Assembly (NCBI GenBank): GCA_017461825.1
Contig: JAFTXB010000168.1
Location: 1-15,512, forward strand
Source of the DNA: Clostridia bacterium
GTDB taxonomy: Bacteria; Bacillota; Clostridia; Oscillospirales; CAG-272
Length of the DNA: 15,512 bases
Direction of reading: 5' to 3'
This document shows, piece after piece, positions 1 to 7,426 of this stretch; within the stretch, counting starts at the first letter, position 1; each line of letters begins with the position of its first letter. Both the position numbers and the translations under genes were made by a program. Under the pieces are notes generated by a model, which was not told the origin of the DNA, did not search any database, and saw nothing but the letters and a program-made list of their open reading frames with translations.

Positions 1-51
1 TATTTTGGGGTGTCGCCAAGGGAGTATCGGCGCTGCCAAAGCAGGCAATGA
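1..51 (+). CDS. AraC-family transcriptional regulator, C-terminal end only (partial)
   Basis: Frame 1 is open from the window edge to TGA at 49-51 and encodes YFGVSPREYRRCQSRQ. The pattern YFGVSPREYR is the characteristic end of the second helix-turn-helix of AraC/XylS regulators, which usually read F-x-K-x-F-G-x-(S/T)-P-x-x-Y-R. Only 16 residues are visible, so the effector domain and the target genes are unknown. The next gene has its own strong promoter 43 bases after this stop, so the two are probably separate transcription units. The family call is fairly safe despite the short length because the motif is so specific. Confidence 0.7.
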   Translation, partial: YFGVSPREYRRCQSRQ

Positions 52-93
52 CCGAATGGAAGAACTCACCGATCAAAAAATAGCCTTATCCTC

Positions 94-122
94 TTGACAA
101 GCAGGTTGATCTGTGTTATAAT
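94..122 (+). promoter_or_regulatory. Perfect consensus sigma-A promoter
   Basis: TTGACA at 94-99 and TATAAT at 117-122 are separated by exactly 17 bases. Both hexamers match the housekeeping consensus at every position. It lies 43 bases upstream of the ATG of the 70-residue membrane protein. Such an ideal promoter suggests strong constitutive expression, unless a repressor acts here. Confidence 0.85.
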
Positions 123-165
123 TTCGATAAATGAAAACCAAGAAAAAATATAAAGGAGCAAAAAA

Positions 166-378
166 ATGGAACTGTTCACCACTCCCGTGGCGTGCTATCT
201 TGATCCCGCCGCCACCAGTATTCTCGTAACCTCGATCAGCGGTATCGTGATCGCTGTCAGCGCAACCGCCGTTATCCTTTGGAGAAAAGCCAAGAAAAAG
301 GTTGCAAACGCGTTACATATCGACGAAAACGCAAACAAAGAAGTTGAAGAAGAACTTGTCATCAACGAAAAGAAATAA
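166..378 (+). CDS. Small single-pass membrane protein (70 aa), function unknown
   Basis: The start is ATG at 166, preceded by AAAGGAG at about 153-159. The protein has a short N-terminal stretch with the motif YLDPAATS, one hydrophobic helix at about residues 18-39 (rich in V, I, A), then a basic stop-transfer segment (WRKAKKKV) and an acidic, lysine-rich tail. This predicts an N-out, C-in membrane protein. Small proteins with a Y-(I/L)-DP-A-x-x-T start, one helix and an R/K-rich tail recur in Clostridia from general memory, but I know of no established role. It is a single-gene unit with its own consensus promoter and intrinsic terminator, so it is probably made in quantity. No catalytic residues are visible. 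Confidence 0.8.
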   Translation: MELFTTPVACYLDPAATSILVTSISGIVIAVSATAVILWRKAKKKVANALHIDENANKEVEEELVINEKK

Positions 379-392
379 TCCTTTTGAAAAAG

Positions 393-430
393 CAACGCCG
401 CTATCGAACCGCACGGCGTTGTTTTTTTTT
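393..430 (+). terminator. Intrinsic terminator after the small membrane protein gene
   Basis: The perfect 8-bp stem CAACGCCG (393-400) / CGGCGTTG (414-421), with a 13-base loop, is followed at once by nine T residues (422-430). It sits 15 bases after the stop codon and separates this gene from the sigma-factor gene. Confidence 0.88.
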
Positions 431-548
431 AGAAAACTTTTTCCCATCATTTTTCAAAAAAAACCAAACCTTTTACTCCGTTTTTGTATCTTAAAGACAA
501 GCGCTTAAAAAAAAGGAAATTTCCAAGCTTTTGAAAGGAGAATGCATA
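431..548 (+). promoter_or_regulatory. A/T-rich leader of the sigma-fusion gene with two short palindromes
   Basis: No convincing housekeeping promoter is visible between the terminator and the sigma-fusion gene. The stretch holds AAGCGCTT (499-506) and GGAAATTTCC (515-524), both perfect palindromes, just before the ribosome-binding site AAAGGAG (534-540). ECF genes are often autoregulated, so the unrecognised promoter may be the sigma factor's own, but that is inference. Bases 431-465 also resemble a decayed copy of the palindromic repeat seen at 7363 and 9561. Confidence 0.3.
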
Positions 549-3500
549 TTGCTTGACCGAAATGAAACAAACGAAACTTTGGTGATGCTCACTTTAGCAG
601 GCGAGCAGTCCGCGTTTGAAACCTTAGTTATTCGCTATCAGCGAGCTGTGATCGCGGCGGCTGTGTCGGTGACACGAAACGAATTTATGGCAGAGGATGC
701 GGCGCAGGACGCATTTGTAACCGCATGGATGAAGCTTGACACCCTGCAAGAGCCGCAAAAGTTTGGCAGTTGGGTCTGTCGCATTGCCAAAAACTGTGCT
801 TTGAACATGATGGGCAGATACCGCGCGTTTTTGCCGCTTGATCAAGTGGAAAATATCAATATTCTCGATGATCCGACGCAGAACCCCGCCGAGCTGTATG
901 CATTGTCCGAGGAACGCGACGAAGTAAACAAAAGCGTTGAAAAGCTGCCCCTACGGGTGCGGGAGATCATACATCTGCACTACTTTGAAGGGCTGTCGAT
1001 TGCGGAGATAGCAGACAGAATGCGCATTTCCGAGGGGACGGTCAAATGGCAGCTTCACGACGGCAGAAAGCGGATGAGAAAGGAGCTTTGTGCAATGAAC
1101 GAAAAATATACCGATACGCTGGTACAGCGTGTGATGAAAAAGGTGGAAGAACTAAAGCTGTGGCAACTCAAAAACGACAAAAGCGGCTTTGAAGCCGTTT
1201 ACCGTGACGTTTTGCGCGAGGTGGAAGAGCTTCCCGAATCCAAAATCAGGAGCCATGCCCTTGCCGACGTATTGATGCGCGGCTGGTGGTGGCTGCCCGG
1301 GAAAAAGAACGACGAGCTGTTTGCCCGTATCCGCTCTGCCGCGATCGAGGGCAAAAACGAAGAAGTCATGACCTTCATCGTGACGCGCGAGGACTCGAAG
1401 GTCTACGGCGGTGCGAAGATCGATTTTATTCGCGAAAAACAGATCCCCCTGCTGGAAAAAGCGGGCTTCGTGCAAACGCTGGCGCGCGAGTGGTTTTGGC
1501 TGGGCTACAACTGCTACCGCAAAGGGAAAGCAGAGGAAGGACGCGCGGCGTATGATAAGGTGGAAGAGATCCTTGACCGTGGGGATGCTTATTTTGCGCT
1601 GGTGCCCTATGCGAGAAAAATGGAAAAAATACTCGCGGACTACGCGGAAAAACCCAAGAATCGCTATCAGATGGGCGGCTCTGCCGAGGAATACCGCATG
1701 ATCGACGGTTCTCTCCGCTACTGGACAAACGTTGGCTTTGTCGAGGGCTATCTCGGCTCGGTGGACGGCGAGATCACACATATTTTCCGCAACTCCTCGG
1801 CTTGTGACGGCTATTTCTTTGCCGATATTGCCGTGGGCGAGAGCTTTGTGGGCTCGGACGGAACTACCCTGACCTTTGCCTCGGACTGTAAAACGGTCGA
1901 CACACCCGCAGGCAGATTTGAGGGGTGTCAACTTTGGATCACCAAGCAATGGAAAGACTGGGGCAAGTCGGTTGTAAAAAGCTACTACAAGGACGGCGTT
2001 GGAATCGTCCGTCACGAGCACACGACCGACGGCGTGACCGACGTGCGCGTGCTGAAAGACTACACCGTCAAGGGCGGAAAGGGTTTACTTCCCTTCTCTG
2101 TCGGCAACGTATGGGAATATGCGGCAGAATACGATCCCGAAGCGATAGCAGCGGAGCTTACCTTTGCAGTCGAATTTGCCAATGAGGAGCGCGTGCTGCT
2201 GTCTTCCTTTGGAAAGCTCGAACGCTTGAAATACGATGAAAACGCTTGGGTGGATATGGTTCAGCAGATCGCCAACGACTACTGCGATGAAAAGAAGAAC
2301 GGAAATGAGCTTGTTTGCGACGTGACCTCTGCCATTGAGCGCGCCGAAGCACTTGCGAAAACGCCGATGGAACGGGCTCACACCAAAGCGGCGGCATCGG
2401 TCGCGCGCAGGATCATGGCAACCGACACGACCTTCAATCCCGACTACACCGCTACTGGGCATTGGAATTTCTTTGAGCGAAACATCGTACAGAAAAAGCA
2501 GGATACCCTTTGCATCTCCGGCTATAACCACCGCTGGAGCTTTGAATGGAAAAGCACGGGAGGCTTCGGTGCGGCGGAAACGCCGATCCTGTATAACGAT
2601 ATTCTCGGCATTTTGCAGGATGCGACCAACTGCATCTGGTCGGACGAATGGCGCGTGGGGGCATCTCCCATCGTGGAATACACCCGCTATTCACGCGACG
2701 TAAAAACGCAGATCATGTGCGAGGACGGCGGAACGGTGACCACGAAGGCGGGTACCTTCCCTAACTGCCTCAAGCTTTGCCTCGACATTAGCGGCATGAC
2801 CGACGGATGGTCGTACCGCGGTGGCAAAAAGGTCTACTATTTTGCCAAAGGGATCGGCATTGTGCGCACCGAAAACGAATTTTGCGGCGGTGCGAGAACA
2901 GCGGTTTACGAGCTGACCTCCTATGCGGGGACGGGCGAGGGCTATATGCCCGTGGCTGACGGATTTGTTCGCCGCTATGACGCGCTTGATCTCACCGACG
3001 GCTTTGTAGGCTCGACGGAATACGCCTATGTTGCCGACGAGGATGGTGATATTGTGATCTTTGCCGACCGTACGGGTATCCGTGAATTGCCGCCCCCGAT
3101 CACGCAGTATAGAGCGATCCAAGGTGAACGGATCGAGCAGGACCTCATGGATGCCGGTAACTGGAAGGAAGCGCAGCTGCAAAATTCGGTGAGCAACTTC
3201 CATTTGATCCTACATTTGCTTGCTCGTCCCGGATACAACCGATACAACTCCAAGCGGTCGATCGAAACCAACGGCTTTTATCTGAAAATGATGGAATTGC
3301 TTGGCGACGGCACCGTTCCACCTGCGTGGTACGGCGTTTATGCGTGGACGGCACTTGTCCGTGCGGCGGCATACTTTGGTCATAAGGACGCGGAGGACGG
3401 CTATCGCTCACTGGATCTTGCGCTCGAATACTACGAGAAAGCAGCACAGATCCCCAACGGCACGGAATTGGAAACCGGCAACGAATGCTTGCTGGGCGGT

Positions 3501-3713
3501 GCAAAATATATCAAGGGCAAGGAGCTGTTGCTCCTCCCCAACGGCACCAAAGAGCCAATTTCCTACGAATATCGCATGGATTCCAATGCCAATACCATAC
3601 TCTATGCTCTCACCGCCCCCCACGGCTGGGAGTGGTTTAACAGTGTCAGAAAAGAAGAACGCTTTAAAGAATATATTGAAAAAGCCCGCAAATTAGCCGA
3701 AAAATACAAATAA
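549..3713 (+). CDS. ECF-type sigma factor fused to a very large C-terminal region (about 1054 aa)
   Basis: The chosen start is TTG at 549, eight bases after AAAGGAG (534-540). An in-frame TTG at 531 would begin before that ribosome-binding site. Residues 18-92 are sigma region 2 (EDAAQDAFVTAW, then FGSWVCRIAKN). Residues 132-180 are sigma region 4, with the helix-turn-helix GLSIAEIADRMRISEGTVK. The usual ECF protein ends near residue 185, but this one runs on for about 870 residues. Residues 190-370 look alpha-helical and TPR-like. Two related beta-rich units follow: one has TPAGRFEGC then YYKDGVGIVRHE (about 1900-2015), the other TKAGTFPNC then YYFAKGIGIVRTE (about 2742-2875). The last 190 residues are again helical. 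There is no signal peptide, no membrane helix and no adjacent anti-sigma gene. It probably recruits RNA polymerase in the cytoplasm, with the tail as built-in sensor or regulator; that part is inference. Confidence 0.85.
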   Translation: MLDRNETNETLVMLTLAGEQSAFETLVIRYQRAVIAAAVSVTRNEFMAEDAAQDAFVTAWMKLDTLQEPQKFGSWVCRIAKNCALNMMGRYRAFLPLDQVENINILDDPTQNPAELYALSEERDEVNKSVEKLPLRVREIIHLHYFEGLSIAEIADRMRISEGTVKWQLHDGRKRMRKELCAMNEKYTDTLVQRVMKKVEELKLWQLKNDKSGFEAVYRDVLREVEELPESKIRSHALADVLMRGWWWLPGKKNDELFARIRSAAIEGKNEEVMTFIVTREDSKVYGGAKIDFIREKQIPLLEKAGFVQTLAREWFWLGYNCYRKGKAEEGRAAYDKVEEILDRGDAYFALVPYARKMEKILADYAEKPKNRYQMGGSAEEYRMIDGSLRYWTNVGFVEGYLGSVDGEITHIFRNSSACDGYFFADIAVGESFVGSDGTTLTFASDCKTVDTPAGRFEGCQLWITKQWKDWGKSVVKSYYKDGVGIVRHEHTTDGVTDVRVLKDYTVKGGKGLLPFSVGNVWEYAAEYDPEAIAAELTFAVEFANEERVLLSSFGKLERLKYDENAWVDMVQQIANDYCDEKKNGNELVCDVTSAIERAEALAKTPMERAHTKAAASVARRIMATDTTFNPDYTATGHWNFFERNIVQKKQDTLCISGYNHRWSFEWKSTGGFGAAETPILYNDILGILQDATNCIWSDEWRVGASPIVEYTRYSRDVKTQIMCEDGGTVTTKAGTFPNCLKLCLDISGMTDGWSYRGGKKVYYFAKGIGIVRTENEFCGGARTAVYELTSYAGTGEGYMPVADGFVRRYDALDLTDGFVGSTEYAYVADEDGDIVIFADRTGIRELPPPITQYRAIQGERIEQDLMDAGNWKEAQLQNSVSNFHLILHLLARPGYNRYNSKRSIETNGFYLKMMELLGDGTVPPAWYGVYAWTALVRAAAYFGHKDAEDGYRSLDLALEYYEKAAQIPNGTELETGNECLLGGAKYIKGKELLLLPNGTKEPISYEYRMDSNANTILYALTAPHGWEWFNSVRKEERFKEYIEKARKLAEKYK

Positions 3714-3721
3714 CGAAAATG

Positions 3722-3764
3722 CCGCCGAGAGTGACCGTTTGGTCACTCTCGGCGGTTGTCTTTT
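3722..3764. terminator. Bidirectional intrinsic terminator between convergent genes
   Basis: The perfect 15-bp stem CCGCCGAGAGTGACC (3722-3736) / GGTCACTCTCGGCGG (3741-3755) has a GTTT loop. The plus direction continues TTGTCTTTT and the minus direction continues CATTTTCG. It lies between the stop of the sigma-fusion gene and the stop of the DeoR gene and serves both. Confidence 0.9.
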
Positions 3765-4522
3765 CAATAATACAGCTCGATCTGCATCTCGGTAAACAGC
3801 TGTTTCCATTGCTCGTTCGGCTCAAGATCGGTGACAATGATATCGATGCCTCGAAAATCATCCAAATGCACAAACGAGATCTGATCGAATTTGGTGTGGT
3901 CGACCGCTAAAATAACTTTGCGCGCCGACTTGATAAAGGCTTGCTTGAGCTCGGCAAAGGGCTCACGTGTATCGGTGATCCCCTTTTGCAGGTCGATCCC
4001 CTTACAGGAAAGGATCGCGTAATCAACATGATAGCTCGAAACCGTCCGCTCGGCAACGCTACCTGAAAACGCCATTTCCTCGGCTCGATAGGTTCCGCCC
4101 GTTGAAATGACGCTCCATCCCTTCCCCTGCGGAAGATCCAAAAGGATCTCCACCGAGTTGGTGATGATAGTAAGATTCTGCTTTTCAAAAATACTTTTGA
4201 CGGTAAAAAGCGCCGTGGTACTGGAATCGAGCAGGAGGCTGTTGCCGTCGGTGATCAGTGCGCCAATGCGTTCGGCAATATATTTTTTGCCGCTGACGTT
4301 GGTCTGCTTGCGCACTGTATAAGGCAGCTCCAACGTCATGCTTTCGTTGCGAACCGCGCCGCCATAGGTCTTTTTGGCATATCCCTCGCTCTCCAGCTTT
4401 TCAAGGTCGCGTCGAATCGTTTCCTCGGTAACGCCGTAGCTCTCCGCCAACTCCGCCACGATCACTCTGCCATCCAACATCAGCCTTTGCAGGATCGCGT
4501 TTTTTCGCTCGATCGGCAGCAT
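3764..4522 (-). CDS. DeoR-family sugar-responsive transcriptional repressor
   Basis: The 252-residue length is typical of the family. Residues 1-57 form the DeoR winged helix-turn-helix: LPIERKNAILQRL, then VAELAESYGVTEETIRRDLEKLE and the wing GYAKKTYGGAV. Residues 75-235 form the ribose-isomerase-like sensor domain, with DSSTTALF, TNS, STGGTYR, KGIDLQKGITD and AVDHTKFD. Such repressors typically sense a phosphorylated sugar and release DNA when it binds. The start ATG lies four bases after the stop of the upstream aldolase gene, so the two are co-transcribed and probably translationally coupled. The likely targets are its own operon and the divergent PTS operon. Its effector cannot be read from the sequence. 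Confidence 0.93.
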   Translation of the reverse strand: MLPIERKNAILQRLMLDGRVIVAELAESYGVTEETIRRDLEKLESEGYAKKTYGGAVRNESMTLELPYTVRKQTNVSGKKYIAERIGALITDGNSLLLDSSTTALFTVKSIFEKQNLTIITNSVEILLDLPQGKGWSVISTGGTYRAEEMAFSGSVAERTVSSYHVDYAILSCKGIDLQKGITDTREPFAELKQAFIKSARKVILAVDHTKFDQISFVHLDDFRGIDIIVTDLEPNEQWKQLFTEMQIELYY

Positions 4523-4526
4523 TCCG

Positions 4527-5198
4527 TTAGCGGTTATCTGCGGGGTGCTTGCCCGTCAGACCAAATTTTTTGCGCAATGCGTAGATATCCTCAACCTGCT
4601 GTTCTGTCAGAAGCTTGGGTCCGCCCAACATCTTTGCCTGATACAACAGACGTGCGTAGAACTCAACCGACTCCATTTTGTGGTATGCGTTGAGAAGCGA
4701 ATCCGAGAAGGACAGCGCGCCGTGGTTCTCAAGCAGGACGGCATCGTAGGATTGCAGATAAGGTGCTACGGCATCGGGGATCTCATCGGTGGAAGGGGTG
4801 CCGTACTTTGCGATCGGAACCTCACCGAGCGAAAGAACAGCCTCGGGCATGATGGGATCGGTGAGCGGAATGCCGACGATTGCAAAGGTGGTAGCATACA
4901 TGGGATGTGCGTGAACAACGCTCTTGACGTCAGGACGCTCACGGTAAACGCGCATATGCATTTTGATCTCGGAGGAAGGCTTAAAGCCTGCGTTTGCTTC
5001 GATCACGTTGCCGTTGGCATCGACCTTGCAGATGTACTCGGGAGTCATAAAGCCCTTGGATACGCCCGTGGGTGTGCAAAGGAATTCATTGTCATTGAGT
5101 TTGACCGAAATATTTCCGTCGTTTGCGGCAACCATTCCTCTGTCGTAAATGCGTTTGCCGATATCACAAATTTGTTGTTTGATTTCAAGCTCTGTCAT
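4527..5198 (-). CDS. Class II aldolase (L-fuculose-phosphate aldolase-like)
   Basis: With the start at ATG 5198 the protein is 223 residues, close to the 215 of E. coli FucA. In-frame upstream starts at 5207 (ATG) and 5213 (GTG) overlap the likely ribosome-binding site GTGAGG, which ends nine bases before 5198. The family pattern is complete: GNIS at about residue 28-31, Glu77 in SSEIKMH, zinc ligands His96 and His98 in HAHP, and His159 in LLENHGA. These correspond to FucA Glu73, His92, His94 and His155 with a constant offset of four. The enzyme should cleave a ketose 1-phosphate to dihydroxyacetone phosphate and an aldehyde. Class II relatives include ribulose-phosphate epimerases and rhamnulose-phosphate aldolases, so the substrate is open. 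It is the first gene of an operon with the DeoR repressor. Confidence 0.87.
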   Translation of the reverse strand: MTELEIKQQICDIGKRIYDRGMVAANDGNISVKLNDNEFLCTPTGVSKGFMTPEYICKVDANGNVIEANAGFKPSSEIKMHMRVYRERPDVKSVVHAHPMYATTFAIVGIPLTDPIMPEAVLSLGEVPIAKYGTPSTDEIPDAVAPYLQSYDAVLLENHGALSFSDSLLNAYHKMESVEFYARLLYQAKMLGGPKLLTEQQVEDIYALRKKFGLTGKHPADNR

Positions 5199-5234
5199 AT
5201 TAAACATCCTCACTTTTATATAATTGATGGTTTT

Positions 5235-5262
5235 ATTATATCACTTTTTTTGGATTTGTCAA
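5235..5262 (-). promoter_or_regulatory. Perfect consensus sigma-A promoter for the aldolase-DeoR operon
   Basis: On the minus strand, TTGACA (5262 to 5257) and TATAAT (5240 to 5235) are separated by 16 bases. Transcription should start near 5228, giving a leader of about 30 bases. The A-rich minus strand just upstream (5264-5320) could act as an UP element and also contains the box array listed separately. Confidence 0.82.
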
Positions 5263-5263
5263 T

Positions 5264-5320
5264 AGTTTTTTTGTTTTATTTTGTATTTATGTTTTTATTT
5301 TGTTGTTTTTTGTTGTTTTT
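5264..5320. promoter_or_regulatory. T-rich array of TGTT-type boxes, candidate DeoR operator
   Basis: On the plus strand, bases 5272-5281 read TGTTTTATTT, 5290-5300 read TGTTTTTATTT, and 5301-5310 and 5311-5320 are two exact copies of TGTTGTTTTT. The first fits TGTTTNWTTT, a motif I recall for LacR and other DeoR-family operators in lactic-acid bacteria. The array lies between the minus promoter and the weaker plus promoter of two divergent operons, one of which encodes a DeoR repressor. The match is suggestive only, because the region is also simply T-rich. Confidence 0.45.
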
Positions 5321-5347
5321 GATAATCTGTCAAAGCTTGAATAAAAA
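5319..5347 (+). promoter_or_regulatory. Candidate promoter for the PTS operon
   Basis: TTGATA (5319-5324) and TAAAAA (5342-5347) are separated by 17 bases and match consensus at five and four of six positions. It is the best plus-strand candidate before the HPr gene and overlaps the last TGTTGTTTTT box. A weak promoter would suit a regulated operon, but other positions are possible. Confidence 0.35.
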
Positions 5348-5399
5348 CCATGAAAAGATGCCAAAATAGTAACGAAATACGCAAAAAAGGAATGAGACC

Positions 5400-5684
5400 A
5401 TGAAACAGTTTACCTATTGTATTGAAGATCCAAACGGAATGCATGCGCGGCCTGCGGGGATGCTGGCGACATTTGCCAAGCGATTTGACTCAGACATTCG
5501 TGTGTTGGCAAACGGAAAGACCGCAGACGGCAAACGGTTGCTCTCTCTTATGAGCCTTGGTGCCGTACACGGAACCGAGCTGACCTTTTGCATTACAGGA
5601 AAAGATGAGGAGACCGCTGCAGCCCGCATTGAAAGCTTTTGCCGTGCGGGAATGAAAGACACGGAAGAAAAAAAGGAAGATTGA
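5400..5684 (+). CDS. ptsH: Phosphocarrier protein HPr, with Arg at the Ser46 position
   Basis: The protein has 94 residues, slightly longer than the usual 85-90. The active-site motif GMHARPAG places His15 at the standard position, where HPr accepts phosphate from enzyme I and passes it to EIIA. The core LLSLMSLGAVHGTELTF matches the family. At position 46, where Gram-positive HPr has the serine phosphorylated by HPr kinase (K-S-I-M-G), this protein reads K45-R46-L-L-S. The normal route to CcpA-mediated carbon catabolite repression should therefore be closed to this HPr. Ser49 or Ser52 could in principle substitute, but neither aligns. The start ATG follows AAAAAAGGA by about eight bases. It is the first gene of the operon. 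Confidence 0.93.
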   Translation: MKQFTYCIEDPNGMHARPAGMLATFAKRFDSDIRVLANGKTADGKRLLSLMSLGAVHGTELTFCITGKDEETAAARIESFCRAGMKDTEEKKED

Positions 5685-5688
5685 ATGC

Positions 5689-7350
5689 ATGAAAGCAAAT
5701 CAAAAAAGCCTTTCGGTACACGGCATTGGAATCAGCAACGGCAAAGCCGCAGGAACGCTTAAATTCTTTCGACGAAAAGGAACTGACCAATCAAGAATAA
5801 AAACCTCCATGCAAACAAATGATCCCGCACGCGAGCATACGCGACTTGAAGAAGCGATCAAACAAGCCGAAGTACAGATCCGAACGCTTTACCGCCGTGC
5901 TTTGGAAACGGTTGGCGAAGAAGAAGCTCAGATATTTGAAATACACGGCATGCTGTTACACGACGACGATCTTTTGGATGCCGTAAAGGAAGAGTTGAAA
6001 GGCGGCAAATGTGCCGAAGAAGCATTGGACGCGGGTGCCCAACAGGTTTGCGCCATGCTCGGTGCGCTGGACGATCCCTATCTCTCGGCACGCGCCGCCG
6101 ACATAAAGGATGTTGTACGCCAGGTATCGCGCTGTCTTTCGGGGGAAACGGATGACGGAATGGAGCGGGAACGCGAGCCCTTTATTCTGGTAGCCGACGA
6201 TCTTTCCCCCTCCGAAACGGTCATGCTTGAAAAATCGCTGATACTTGGCTTTGTGACCTTTCGCGGAACACCCAACTCACACACAGCCATTTTGGCGCGC
6301 GCTATGGGCATTCCCGACTTAGTGGATACCGGTGAGATCGATGCCTCATGCGACGGCTGCTACGCGCTGCTTGATGCGGCTGACAGCACGCTGACGGTTT
6401 GCCCCGATTCGGATCAGATAGCGGTCTTTTCGGAAAAGCAACGTAAAGAAGACCGTATTGCGCGTGAGCACGATCGGTATTTGCGCTCTCTGATGAACAA
6501 GCCTGCTGTAACACGGAGCGGACATCGCATGCTGATATACGCCAACATTGGGGATGGGAGCGAGGTTGCGGGAGCGCTTTCAAACGGTGCCGATGGGATT
6601 GGGCTTTTGCGAAGCGAATTTTTGTATCTTGAATGTAATGATTACCCCACCGAGGAGCATCTCTTCTCTGCCTACCGCGACATTGCCGAGCGGATGCAGG
6701 GCAAGCGAACAGTGATCCGCACGCTGGACATCGGTGCCGACAAAAAGATCACCTATTTCGGGCTTCCCGAAGAAGAAAATCCCGCACTCGGGTTTCGCGC
6801 GATCCGCATCTGTCTTGCACGTGAAGAGCTGTTTAAAACACAACTGCGTGCCATCCTGCGTGCCTCGGCATTCGGGCGGCTCTCTCTTATGCTCCCCATG
6901 ATCGTTTCGGTTGACGAAGTACGGCAGAGCAAGCGGCTCCTTTCCGAAAGTATGGATGAATTACGCCGTGAAAATAAAGCCTTTGACGCCGAAATCGAAT
7001 TGGGAATTATGGTGGAAACGCCTGCCGCGGCGATCATGTGTGAAGAGCTTGCCGACGAGGTGGACTTTTTCTCGGTGGGAACCAACGATCTAACGCAATA
7101 CACCTTGGCAGCTGACCGTCAAAATCCCGCGCTCTGTCGCCTCTGCGACGAAAACCAAGAACCTATTCTGCGACTGATCGAACATGCGTCAGAAGCCATT
7201 CACCGCACGGGTGGCTGGATCGGCATCTGCGGTGAGCTTGCCGCCGACCTCCACCTGACACAACGCTTTGCCGATATGCGAATCGACGAGCTATCTGTCT
7301 CCGTCCCCTACCTCCTCGGCGTGCGCGGAAAGGTGACCGAGTGTGTGTAA
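5689..7350 (+). CDS. ptsI: PTS enzyme I (phosphoenolpyruvate-protein phosphotransferase)
   Basis: The 553 residues are a little shorter than the usual 570-575. The N-terminal HPr-binding part begins VHGIGISNGKAAG. The phosphorylated histidine is His198 in RGTPNSHTAILARAMGIP. The PEP-binding TIM-barrel half follows, with DGIGLLRSEFLYLE, RTLDIGADKK, NPALGFRAIRI, LMLPMI and VETPAAAIM, then SVGTNDLTQYTLAADR. The catalytic cysteine is Cys514 in GICGELAAD, where most enzymes I read CGEMAGD. It transfers phosphate from PEP to His15 of HPr in the cytoplasm. The start lies four bases after the HPr stop, with AAAAGGAAGA as ribosome-binding site, so the two are coupled. Confidence 0.95.
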   Translation: MKANQKSLSVHGIGISNGKAAGTLKFFRRKGTDQSRIKTSMQTNDPAREHTRLEEAIKQAEVQIRTLYRRALETVGEEEAQIFEIHGMLLHDDDLLDAVKEELKGGKCAEEALDAGAQQVCAMLGALDDPYLSARAADIKDVVRQVSRCLSGETDDGMEREREPFILVADDLSPSETVMLEKSLILGFVTFRGTPNSHTAILARAMGIPDLVDTGEIDASCDGCYALLDAADSTLTVCPDSDQIAVFSEKQRKEDRIAREHDRYLRSLMNKPAVTRSGHRMLIYANIGDGSEVAGALSNGADGIGLLRSEFLYLECNDYPTEEHLFSAYRDIAERMQGKRTVIRTLDIGADKKITYFGLPEEENPALGFRAIRICLAREELFKTQLRAILRASAFGRLSLMLPMIVSVDEVRQSKRLLSESMDELRRENKAFDAEIELGIMVETPAAAIMCEELADEVDFFSVGTNDLTQYTLAADRQNPALCRLCDENQEPILRLIEHASEAIHRTGGWIGICGELAADLHLTQRFADMRIDELSVSVPYLLGVRGKVTECV

Positions 7351-7362
7351 GGGGGACGGCTC

Positions 7363-7414
7363 GTGGGGAAACTTTTATAAAAGTTTCCCCACATCCCTTC
7401 AAAATTTCAAAAAA
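7363..7414. repeat. Intergenic palindromic repeat, copy A (perfect 30-bp palindrome)
   Basis: Bases 7363-7392 are a perfect inverted repeat with no spacer: the arm GTGGGGAAACTTTTA is followed by its exact reverse complement. A tail to 7414 (CATCCC, TTCAAAA, TTTCAAAAAAAGG) is shared with a second copy at 9561-9615. The tail supplies the ribosome-binding site of the following EIIA gene. No T-run follows the stem, so it is a poor terminator; it may fold as an mRNA hairpin between ptsI and the EIIA gene. Confidence 0.85.
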
Positions 7415-7426
7415 AGGAAATAAAAT

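Noticed and set aside
531..548. Earlier TTG start for the sigma-fusion protein
   Set aside because: The ribosome-binding site AAAGGAG at 534-540 would lie inside the coding region; TTG at 549 has ideal spacing.
1152..2021. Long minus-strand open frame (289 codons) opposite the sigma-fusion gene
   Set aside because: It is antisense to a well-supported gene with domain matches, and its own translation shows no recognisable motif or ribosome-binding site.
5301..5320. Tandem TGTTGTTTTT repeats as a CRISPR or phase-variable tract
   Set aside because: Only two units without spacers, outside any coding region, in a divergent promoter region; a regulatory role is more likely.
4107..5369. Plus-strand open frames across the DeoR and aldolase genes
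   Set aside because: They are shadows of two minus-strand genes with complete family motifs.
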